NCBI GenBank assembly: GCA_019689775.1
Contig: JADGGV010000117.1
Coordinates: 1 to 9,232, forward strand
Direction of reading: 5' to 3'
DNA from: Gemmatimonadota bacterium
Lineage (GTDB): Bacteria > Gemmatimonadota > Gemmatimonadetes > Longimicrobiales > RSA9
Length of the DNA: 9,232 nucleotides
In this document: positions 1 to 5,921 of the stretch, one piece after another
How the letters are laid out: each line of letters begins with the position of its first letter
How positions within the stretch are numbered: the first letter of the stretch is position 1
The notes under the pieces: model-generated
The model's database searches: none
Told to the model about the DNA's origin: nothing
The model's input: only the letters and a program-made list of their open reading frames with translations
Translations under genes and position numbers: made by a program

Positions 1-3000
1 CACGATGTCCACGCCCGGGATCCGCGACGCCTCGTTCGTGTTCTGGTTGACGAAGTTGATCCCCGGGTTCGTCGGCGAGCCCGTCCCCGTGAACAGGTCG
101 AGGATGTTCTTCCGGTTCAGGATGTTGCGGCCGTCGATGTAGGCCAGGAACGTGTTGTGCCCGACCGTGAACTGCCGGCCCAGGCGGCCGCTCAGGTCAT
201 ACGTCCACGGCAGCCGCGAGGAGTTCAGCGGCTCGAGGAACGTCTGGCCGGTGCCGATCGTTGCGCCCGGATCGCTCGACCGCGTGTACGGCAGCCCGCT
301 GGCCGCGCGGAACGCGAGCGTCAGGTTCAGGTCCTTCAGCAGCGCGTTCGCCACCGGGTTGTCCGCGGCGATGTCCTTCGGCGTGGTGACCGCGCCGGAG
401 GCCGAGAACTTGTGCCGCTGGTCGAAGTCCGTCGGGATCGTCGACTCCGGCGGCGGCACCTCCGCGCCCGTGACCGGGTCCACGAGGCGGCCGATCGAGC
501 CCACGTAGCCCGTCGGATCCGAGCCCGTCCCCTGCGACGTCAGGTAGCTGTAGTTGAGCTGCACGCCGACCGAGTTGCTGATGCGGCGGCTGAGCCGCAC
601 GTCGAGCCCGCGCGTGTAGCCGAAGTCCGCGTTCGTCAGCACCTTCACCGGTCGGATGCCGAGCCCCGGCAGCGTGTAGTTCTGCACCCGGAACGCGATG
701 TCGCCCTGCTTCTCACGCGCGTAGCCGGAGATGTCGAGCACCGTCATCGGGTCGAACGAGTGCGTGACCCCGAACTCGTAACCGATGGTGCGCCCGAACT
801 TGATCGGCCGGCCGAAGACAGAGTTCGCGTTCGTCTTGTTCAGGTCGAGCAGCGTGCCGCCGAACAGGAAGTTCAGCGCCGGCACCTGCGTGAAGTGCCC
901 GTAGGAGAGGCGGAACTGCGTGTTGTCCGTGACCGGGAACGCCACGCCCAGGCGCGGGCTGAGCTGCCACTGCGTCTTCTGCTTCTCGAACTGCGGCTGG
1001 ATCAGCTCGCCCGTCTGCGCATCGCGCGTCGGCAGCACGAAGCCCGGCAGCACGGGGTAGCTCACGTCGCTCGAGAACATGTCGAGGCGAGCGCCCAGCT
1101 CCACGACGATCTCGCCGAGGTCGAGCTTGTCCTTCGCGTAGAAGCCCGCGATCGTCGGCTTCGCCGTCCAGACGTTCTGGAAGGCCGACGACGTCGTGCT
1201 GATCGTCCCGAGCGCGTCCGCCGCGAAGCTCGAGCCGCCGACGTAGTCGAGGTTCTTCTTGTAGACCTCGGTGCCGAGCCCGATGCGGTTGTAGCGGTTC
1301 GCCTGCCAGTCCAGGTCGCCGCGGAAGGAGAGCGTCCGCTCCTGCCGGTACGCGAAGCCGGAGAAGCCCGTCGTCGTGAACTCGTTGATCCCGTACGGGT
1401 TGTCCGCCGTGCTGCGCGCCTGGTACAGGTTCGTCGCCTCGGCCTCCGTGTACGGCTCACCCGTGGCCGGGTTGATCAGCGCCTCGAACGGGACCAGGTA
1501 GCTGAGCGACGGATCCTGCTGCATCGCGTGGAAGCGCTCGAGGAACTTGGCGAGCGTGTACTTCCCCTCGAACGGGAACTTGAAGTCCGCGAACGTGAAG
1601 CCGAGGAAGTCCCCCTTCATCGGGTACTTGTCGCCCTTCAGGATCGCGAGCGTGTCCGCCAGCGTCTCGCCCAGGTTCCCCTGGTACGCCTGGTCCTGCT
1701 GCAAGGCCACGTTCAGGTGCAGCGTGGCGCCCTTGTCCGCGCCCTGGAACAGCACCTGGTCCAGCCCGGCGCGCACCAGGTAGTTCTTGTCCCGCCGCCC
1801 GGCCAGCGCCTCCGGCCGCGCGATGAACGAGTTGCTGAAGAACCGCCGCTGCTTCCGCATGACCGTCCCGCCCACGTTGAAGCGGGTCGTCTTCGTCGGC
1901 GCGCCGCGGAACGTCAGGTTCAGGTTGTACTCGTCGCCGTTGTTGTACGGCTTCTTGTCGCCGAGGCCGGTGATCTCCTCGTAGTGGCGCAGCCGCACCG
2001 TGTCCGTGCCCTCGACGTACGTGTCGTAGTCCGGCGTCTCGCGGAAGTACTTCGCCGGCGTGATCGGAATCATCTTCGTCTCGCCGGTCCGGTAGTCCTG
2101 GTACGGCATCATCCCGGCGTCGGCGCCCATGAAGGTGGGCCGCGCGTCCTCCTGCCCGATCGCCGTGCCCGCCAGCGTGAAGCCCAGCTTCTCGCCGAGG
2201 AGCGGGCCGGAGATGCTCGCCTCGGCCCGGCTGTAGCCGTAGCTCTTGCCGATCGTGACCTGGTCCGTCTCGAACGAGAGCGCGCCCGTCCAGTTCGTCG
2301 AGCCGCCCTTCGAGACCAGGTTGATCACGCCCGAGGACGCCTGCCCATACTCCGCGCCGAACCCGCCGAGGAGCACGTCCACCTCCTCGACCGCGTTCGT
2401 CTGGAGCGTGAGGTTCCCCTGCGCGCCCGTGTTGAAGTTGCGCACCAGCACGCCGTCCAGGTACACCGCCGCCTCACCCGGCCGGCCGCCGCGGATCACC
2501 TGCCCGCGGAAGTCGTTCGTCTCGACGACGCCGGGCTGGAGCGCGACCACGGAGCGCACATCCGGCACCGGCAGCGCGTCGACCACGTCGCCCGTGGTCA
2601 CCGCCTTCGAGGACGTCTGGTCCCGCGGCACCAGCGGGTTCGCCTCGCCCTGCACCGTGATCGCCTCCAGTGCCACCGCCTCCTGCGGCAGCTGGAAGGT
2701 CAGCGTCACGGTCTGCCCGGCGAGGACGCGCTGGTCGGTGATGGTGACGTTCCGGTACCCGATGTACTGCGCCTCGACGCTGTGCAGACCGGCCGGCACG
2801 TTGTTGATGAAGAAGTAGCCGGTCCGGTCCGTGATGTTGCCGAGCGTGGTGCCGACGATCGTGACCTGCGCGCCGACGAGGGGTTGCCCCGTCGCCGCGT
2901 CGAGGACGCGACCGTCCACCTTCCCCGTCGTCTGCTGCGCGGCCAGCGGGCCGACAAACACCGCCATCAGCAGAGCGACGAGGAACGCGCACGCGCCACC

Positions 3001-3021
3001 GCGGCGTGTCGTTACGTGCAT
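1..3021 (-). CDS. TonB-dependent receptor, Oar-like, with N-terminal carboxypeptidase-regulatory-like domain (partial, C-terminus beyond left edge)
   Basis: Outer-membrane beta-barrel receptor that would import a substrate using TonB energy; the substrate cannot be told. The frame is open from ATG at 3021 to the window edge, 1,007 codons with no stop. Residues 1-28 are a signal peptide (TTRR, hydrophobic core, then PLAA before QQ). Residues 34-112 form a carboxypeptidase-regulatory-like beta-sandwich (GRVLDAATGQPLVGAQV, DRTGYFFINNVPAG). A TonB-box-like stretch (ALEAITVQG) lies near 118-125. The plug covers about 140-240, with VIRGGRPGEAAVYLDGV and GFGAEYGQASSGVINLVSKGG split across 175-240. 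The rest is barrel, including SPRLGVAFPVTDNTQF at 688-703 and DQRHKF at 867-872, both typical of Oar-like receptors. The visible end (FLAYIDGRNILNRKN) looks like a late barrel strand, so perhaps 50-100 residues are missing. The start is fixed by a strong ribosome site and the signal peptide. The family is clear; the subfamily less so. Confidence 0.93.
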   Translation of the reverse strand, partial: MHVTTRRGGACAFLVALLMAVFVGPLAAQQTTGKVDGRVLDAATGQPLVGAQVTIVGTTLGNITDRTGYFFINNVPAGLHSVEAQYIGYRNVTITDQRVLAGQTVTLTFQLPQEAVALEAITVQGEANPLVPRDQTSSKAVTTGDVVDALPVPDVRSVVALQPGVVETNDFRGQVIRGGRPGEAAVYLDGVLVRNFNTGAQGNLTLQTNAVEEVDVLLGGFGAEYGQASSGVINLVSKGGSTNWTGALSFETDQVTIGKSYGYSRAEASISGPLLGEKLGFTLAGTAIGQEDARPTFMGADAGMMPYQDYRTGETKMIPITPAKYFRETPDYDTYVEGTDTVRLRHYEEITGLGDKKPYNNGDEYNLNLTFRGAPTKTTRFNVGGTVMRKQRRFFSNSFIARPEALAGRRDKNYLVRAGLDQVLFQGADKGATLHLNVALQQDQAYQGNLGETLADTLAILKGDKYPMKGDFLGFTFADFKFPFEGKYTLAKFLERFHAMQQDPSLSYLVPFEALINPATGEPYTEAEATNLYQARSTADNPYGINEFTTTGFSGFAYRQERTLSFRGDLDWQANRYNRIGLGTEVYKKNLDYVGGSSFAADALGTISTTSSAFQNVWTAKPTIAGFYAKDKLDLGEIVVELGARLDMFSSDVSYPVLPGFVLPTRDAQTGELIQPQFEKQKTQWQLSPRLGVAFPVTDNTQFRLSYGHFTQVPALNFLFGGTLLDLNKTNANSVFGRPIKFGRTIGYEFGVTHSFDPMTVLDISGYAREKQGDIAFRVQNYTLPGLGIRPVKVLTNADFGYTRGLDVRLSRRISNSVGVQLNYSYLTSQGTGSDPTGYVGSIGRLVDPVTGAEVPPPESTIPTDFDQRHKFSASGAVTTPKDIAADNPVANALLKDLNLTLAFRAASGLPYTRSSDPGATIGTGQTFLEPLNSSRLPWTYDLSGRLGRQFTVGHNTFLAYIDGRNILNRKNILDLFTGTGSPTNPGINFVNQNTNEASRIPGVDIV

Positions 3022-3158
3022 GCAGTCCTCCGTCCAGAGGGGATGGGTGCCAACAGACGCAGTCGGCCGTGACAATGGGCGATGCGGCGCCCGTCGCACG
3101 CGGCCGACCCGCTGCAGTCGCGGGGATAGCCTAGATCGCTGAATGTTCTGGCGCAGTC
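3022..3158 (-). repeat. Four dispersed copies of GACTGC in the receptor leader
   Basis: The hexamer GACTGC (minus strand; GCAGTC on plus) occurs at 3022-3027, 3059-3064, 3114-3119 and 3153-3158. The last three are followed on the plus strand by a further G, making a heptamer. The first sits between the Shine-Dalgarno sequence and the start codon, and the last lies at the predicted transcription start. All are in the same orientation, 37, 55 and 39 bp apart. They may be a protein or RNA-binding motif; a chance cluster is possible. Confidence 0.4.
3026..3031 (-). promoter_or_regulatory. Ribosome binding site of the TonB-dependent receptor
   Basis: On the minus strand GGAGGA ends four bases before the ATG at 3021 (GGAGGACTGCATG). 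This is a near-perfect Shine-Dalgarno sequence and decides the start. One copy of the GACTGC motif repeated in the leader overlaps its last two bases and fills the gap to the start codon. Confidence 0.8.
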
Positions 3159-3165
3159 GGGCGCC

Positions 3166-3195
3166 ACAATAGCGGCCGCTGCGTTGCGGCGTCAA
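3166..3195 (-). promoter_or_regulatory. Sigma70-type promoter for the TonB-dependent receptor
   Basis: Reading the minus strand, a -35 box TTGACG (3195-3190) and a -10 box TATTGT (3171-3166) are separated by 18 bp. This is the best promoter match in the 254-bp gap between trpE and the receptor. Transcription would begin near 3159, giving a leader of about 138 nt. The spacer next to the -10 box holds a perfect 10-bp palindrome, AGCGGCCGCT (3171-3180), which could be an operator or chance in GC-rich DNA. Called from consensus only. Confidence 0.6.
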
Positions 3196-3275
3196 GGGCG
3201 ATCCGAGGGTTTCCGCCTTGCGCGATACAACGTGCCAAGAAGCGCGATTGTGACAGCGGGCGTGCCGGCGGCGGG

Positions 3276-4790
3276 CTACCGGTCGGCGCCGGGTGCCGGA
3301 CGGGGGGCGGAATCGACCACGCGCAGCAGCGCGCGGGCCTTCGCGAGCGTCTCCTCGAACTCCGCGGCCGGGTTCGAGTCGGCGACGATGCCGGCGCCGG
3401 CCTGCACGAACGCCTCGCCGCCGCGGGCCACGAGCGTGCGGATCGCGATCGCCGTGTCCATCGCCTCGCCGCCGTAGGCGAAGTAGCCGACGGCGCCGGC
3501 GTACGGGCCGCGCGCGATCGGCTCCAGCTCGTCGATGATCTCCATGGCGCGGATCTTCGGCGCGCCGCTCACCGTGCCGGCGGGGAAGCAGGCGCGGAAG
3601 ACGTCGACGGCGGAGACGCCGTCGCGGAGCTCGCCCTCGACCTGGCTGACCAGGTGCAGCACGTGGCTGTACTTCTCGATCGCCATGAACTCGGGGACCT
3701 TGACCGTGCCGAAGCGGGCCACGCGGCCGACGTCGTTGCGGCCGAGGTCGACGAGCATCAGGTGCTCGGCCCGCTCCTTCTCGTCCGCCAGGAGGTCGGC
3801 GACGAGGGCGGCGTCCTCGTCGTCGTCCTTGCCGCGGCGACGCGTGCCGGCGATCGGCCGGACGACGACGCGCCCTTCCTCGGCGCGCACCAGCACCTCG
3901 GGGGAGGAGCCGACGAGCGTCAGGTCGTCCAGCTCCAGGAAGAAGAGGTAGGGCGACGGGTTCAGCGAGCGCAGCGCGCGGTACAGGTCGAACGGCTCCG
4001 CCTCCAGCGGCACGCCGAGTCGCTGGCTGAGGACGACCTGGAACGCGTCGCCCCGGGCGATGTAGTCGCGGATCCGCTCGACGTGCGCCTCGAATGCCTC
4101 GCGCGTGTAACTACTGTTGGTGGCGGTCGGGGCGACCGACTCGCTCAGGTCGAGCGGCGCCGGCGCGCGCGCCTCGGCGAGCCGCCGCACCATGGCGTCG
4201 ACCGCCTCCGCGGCCGCATCGTATCGCCGGCGCAGCTCGGGCGCGTCGGCGCCGGTCACGTCGACGGTCGCCACGGCGAGCGCCCGGCCGAACAGGTTGT
4301 CGATGACGAGGAGCGTGTCCGTGAGCACGAGCAGCGCCCACGGCGCGCCGAGCGGGTCCGGCTTCGGCGCCGGGAGCCGCTCGATGAGGCGGACGACGTC
4401 GTAGCCGAGGTAGCCCACGGCGCCGCCGACGAAGCGCGGGAGCCCGGGGATGCGGGCGAGCCGCCGGGCGCGCAGCATGGCGTCGAGCTCGCCGAGCGGG
4501 TCGTCGCTCGGCACGGGCGGCCCCCAGCCGTCGGCCGGCGTCCAGCGGCGCGTGGCGCGGCCGCCCGGCTCGATCCGCCACGCCTCGCGCGGCGCCGTGC
4601 CGAGGAACGTGTGGCGCGCCCACTTCTCGCCGCCGACGACCGATTCGAGCAGGAACCCGAACGGCGGCTGCCGGAGCTTGGCGTAGGCGGTGACGGCGGT
4701 GTCGACGTCGAAGAGGAACTCGCGCCAGACCGGGACGAGCGCGGCGTCCCGTGCGAGATGGACGAACTCGTCCCGCGTGGGTTTCAGCAT
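3276..4790 (-). CDS. trpE: Anthranilate synthase component I (TrpE)
   Basis: Cytoplasmic enzyme converting chorismate to anthranilate, the first committed step of tryptophan synthesis, using ammonia supplied by the TrpG glutaminase. With the ATG at 4790 it has 504 residues, a normal length for the family. The N-terminal domain carries the tryptophan-binding LLES motif (47-50), which suggests feedback inhibition. The C-terminal chorismate-binding domain (about 225-490) shows PIAGTRRRG (312-320), LGRNDVGRV (349-357), PAGTVSGAPK (403-412) and GAGIVADSNP (465-474). The Ala in PIAGT separates TrpE from PabB, which has PIKGT. An upstream GTG at 4883 would add 31 low-complexity residues and overlap the divergent gene, so I reject it. 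No Shine-Dalgarno sequence precedes the ATG. No trpG or other trp gene is adjacent; the receptor follows 254 bp downstream with its own promoter. Confidence 0.95.
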   Translation of the reverse strand: MLKPTRDEFVHLARDAALVPVWREFLFDVDTAVTAYAKLRQPPFGFLLESVVGGEKWARHTFLGTAPREAWRIEPGGRATRRWTPADGWGPPVPSDDPLGELDAMLRARRLARIPGLPRFVGGAVGYLGYDVVRLIERLPAPKPDPLGAPWALLVLTDTLLVIDNLFGRALAVATVDVTGADAPELRRRYDAAAEAVDAMVRRLAEARAPAPLDLSESVAPTATNSSYTREAFEAHVERIRDYIARGDAFQVVLSQRLGVPLEAEPFDLYRALRSLNPSPYLFFLELDDLTLVGSSPEVLVRAEEGRVVVRPIAGTRRRGKDDDEDAALVADLLADEKERAEHLMLVDLGRNDVGRVARFGTVKVPEFMAIEKYSHVLHLVSQVEGELRDGVSAVDVFRACFPAGTVSGAPKIRAMEIIDELEPIARGPYAGAVGYFAYGGEAMDTAIAIRTLVARGGEAFVQAGAGIVADSNPAAEFEETLAKARALLRVVDSAPRPAPGADR

Positions 4791-4800
4791 AAGGGTGGGG

Positions 4801-4829
4801 AATGTCGAGGAAGCGCGCGGGGCTGTCAA
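4801..4829 (-). promoter_or_regulatory. Candidate trpE promoter inside the start of the divergent gene
   Basis: On the minus strand a perfect -35 box TTGACA (4829-4824) is followed after 17 bp by a weak -10 box GACATT (4806-4801), which matches consensus at three positions including the conserved A and final T. Transcription would start near 4794, leaving trpE with only a few untranslated bases. This fits the lack of a ribosome site before its ATG. The -10 box overlaps the start codon of the divergent barrel gene. Consensus-based and tentative. Confidence 0.4.
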
Positions 4830-5461
4830 TGCCGGTTCGGGTGGGCGCCGCTCTCGTCGGGGCGGCGCTGCTCGCCCCCGCACCGTCCGCCCGCGCGCAA
4901 CAGCTCGAGCTGCGCCTGGCGCCGCGCATCGGCGCGTTCGTCCCGGCCGGCCGCCTCGTGCGCGAGCACGACGGGCTCATCCGGTTCCGCGCCGACCTCG
5001 CCCCCAGCCTGGCCGTCGGCCTCGGCCTCGAGCTGGATGCGCCGCGCCTGCGGCTCGGCGTCCGCGCCGCCGTGGACTACGCCACGGCGCCCACGCTCGT
5101 CGCCCACGGCTTCACCGTCGATTCGGCCGGCGTCGGGCTCCTCGTCGCCGGCGCGGACGTGGTGCTGCGCCCGCTGGATGGCCGCGCCCGGGTCCGCCCG
5201 TTCCTCGCGGCCGGCGCCGGCCTCAAGCGCTACCTCGTCCCGGAGGCCGGGCTGACGCGCGCGCTCGCCGGCGTCCTCCCCAGCGACCGCACCGACCCGG
5301 CGCTCCACGGCGCGGCCGGCGCCGAGGCGCGCTGGGGTCCGATCGGCGTCGTCGCCGAGGCCGGCGACTACGTCAGTTGGTTCCTCGCCCCCTCGACCGG
5401 CCACCAGCGCGTCCAGCACGACCTCCTCGTCACGCTCGGCCTGCGGCTCCGGCTCCTGTGA
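4802..5461 (+). CDS. Small exported outer-membrane beta-barrel protein
   Basis: A 219-residue protein with a clear Sec signal peptide: a basic start (MSRKR), a hydrophobic core about 14-25, and an ARA site at 30-32 before QQLEL. The mature part of roughly 187 residues alternates hydrophobic and polar residues (LELRLAPRIGAF, RLRLGVRAAVDY, VRPFLAAGAGLKRY, LLVTLGLRLRLL), as in eight-stranded outer-membrane barrels. It ends in Leu rather than the usual aromatic residue. The role is unknown; small barrels of this type are often structural or poorly characterised. The start may be ATG 4802, preceded by G-rich GGGTGGGGA, or ATG 4829, which still leaves a workable signal peptide and would widen the gap to trpE. 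Divergent from trpE and convergent with the next gene, so probably transcribed alone. Confidence 0.75.
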   Translation: MSRKRAGLSMPVRVGAALVGAALLAPAPSARAQQLELRLAPRIGAFVPAGRLVREHDGLIRFRADLAPSLAVGLGLELDAPRLRLGVRAAVDYATAPTLVAHGFTVDSAGVGLLVAGADVVLRPLDGRARVRPFLAAGAGLKRYLVPEAGLTRALAGVLPSDRTDPALHGAAGAEARWGPIGVVAEAGDYVSWFLAPSTGHQRVQHDLLVTLGLRLRLL

Positions 5462-5478
5462 CGGCGCCGCCGGCGCCG
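5462..5478. terminator. Hairpin filling the gap between convergent genes
   Basis: The 17 bases between the two stop codons are a perfect hairpin: a 7-bp stem CGGCGCC / GGCGCCG around a three-base loop GCC. It could act as a terminator for both convergent transcripts. There is no T-run on either side, so it is not a canonical intrinsic terminator, and GC-only repeats arise easily in this genome. Confidence 0.35.
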
Positions 5479-5739
5479 CTACGGCGCCTCGCGCCCCTTC
5501 CGCGCCGACTCGCTCGTCGCCGCCTCGCCGTACGTCCGCTGCATCCCCTCGCCGACGAGGCGGCGCGCCATCTGCTCGTCGAGCTCCGGGTACTTCCGGC
5601 TCAGATCCCGGACGATGCGCGCGACGCTCTCGCCCCGGTGGTGCTCGTCCATGTCGAACGCGCCGGCGCGCAGCAGCTCCGTCATCAGCTCGGTGCGCGC
5701 CTGGGCGTAGGCGGCCTCGCGCTTGTCGGTCCCCGGCAT
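5479..5739 (-). CDS. Hypothetical 86-residue helical protein
   Basis: I do not recognise a family. The protein is small, charged, soluble-looking and without a signal peptide or membrane segment. It appears to consist of two helical regions: residues 5-27 (DKREAAYAQARTELMTELL) and 37-70 (GESVARIVRDLSRKYPELDEQ and onward). They are joined by an acidic, histidine-bearing linker, FDMDEHHRG (28-36). The last 14 residues are polar and probably disordered. There is no cysteine, and no catalytic motif is visible. The start at ATG 5739 is fixed by AGGAGGA just upstream. The same frame stays open further to 5919, but that extension is Pro/Arg-rich non-coding sequence overlapping the neighbouring promoter. 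The gene stands alone between a convergent barrel gene and a divergent membrane-protein operon, so context gives no function. Confidence 0.72.
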   Translation of the reverse strand: MPGTDKREAAYAQARTELMTELLRAGAFDMDEHHRGESVARIVRDLSRKYPELDEQMARRLVGEGMQRTYGEAATSESARKGREAP

Positions 5740-5742
5740 GGC

Positions 5743-5749
5743 TCCTCCT
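5743..5749 (-). promoter_or_regulatory. Ribosome binding site of the 86-residue protein
   Basis: AGGAGGA on the minus strand, three bases from the ATG at 5739. It is the strongest Shine-Dalgarno sequence in the window. It fixes the start and argues that this small frame is a translated gene rather than a shadow. Confidence 0.8.
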
Positions 5750-5808
5750 GGCTGCGGTGCCACGGAGCGGCTGGGGGCAAGATCCGCACCCGCCCCGGGC
5801 GCCTGGCC

Positions 5809-5837
5809 TTGAGCGCGGCGGGAGCGGCGCCTAGACT
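5809..5837 (+). promoter_or_regulatory. Sigma70-like promoter for the DUF2723/EamA operon
   Basis: A -35 box TTGAGC (5809-5814) and a -10 box TAGACT (5832-5837) are separated by exactly 17 bp. Four of six bases match consensus in each box, including TTGA and the TA...T frame. Transcription would start near 5844, giving a leader of about 78 nt before ATG 5922. Consensus-based call. Confidence 0.5.
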
Positions 5838-5844
5838 TGGGGGC

Positions 5845-5894
5845 TTCCGGGCCGGAACGGCCCCACGTCGGACGGGTATTCCCGGGCTTCGGGA
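5845..5894 (+). promoter_or_regulatory. Structured leader with a palindrome and two hairpins
   Basis: Directly at the predicted transcription start lies the 13-bp palindrome TTCCGGGCCGGAA (5845-5857). Overlapping it is a perfect 6-bp hairpin, GGGCCG / CGGCCC with loop GAA (5849-5863). A second hairpin, TCCCG / CGGGA with loop GGCTT, spans 5880-5894. The palindrome could be an operator; the hairpins could affect leader stability or translation. No known riboswitch is recognised. Confidence 0.35.
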
Positions 5895-5921
5895 CGTCAT
5901 CGCAGACCAACAGTGACATCG

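Noticed and set aside
157..3072. A 971-codon open frame on the plus strand opposite the TonB-dependent receptor
   Set aside because: It shares codon boundaries with the receptor and is Arg/Val/Glu/Leu-rich with no domain. Avoidance of A/T in third positions on the true strand keeps the antisense frame open.
3221..3239. Sigma54-like site on the minus strand, TTGGCACG followed by TCGC
   Set aside because: The GG-to-GC spacing is one base too long and the -12 element does not match TTGC; the sigma70-type match just downstream is better.
3276..4790. Aminodeoxychorismate synthase (PabB) as an alternative to TrpE
   Set aside because: The active-site motif reads PIAGT rather than PIKGT, and the N-terminal LLES tryptophan-binding motif is present.
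4791..4883. N-terminal extension of TrpE from GTG 4883
   Set aside because: It adds 31 Pro/Arg-rich residues not expected in the family and overlaps the barrel gene's signal peptide; the ATG at 4790 gives the usual length.
4690..5916. Plus-strand frame of 408 codons across trpE, the barrel gene and the small gene
   Set aside because: Arg/Ala/Pro-rich throughout, crosses two gene boundaries and the promoter region, and has no recognisable domain.
5740..5919. N-terminal extension of the 86-residue protein to 5919
   Set aside because: Low-complexity sequence covering the opposing promoter and leader; the strong Shine-Dalgarno sequence at 5743-5749 fixes the shorter start.
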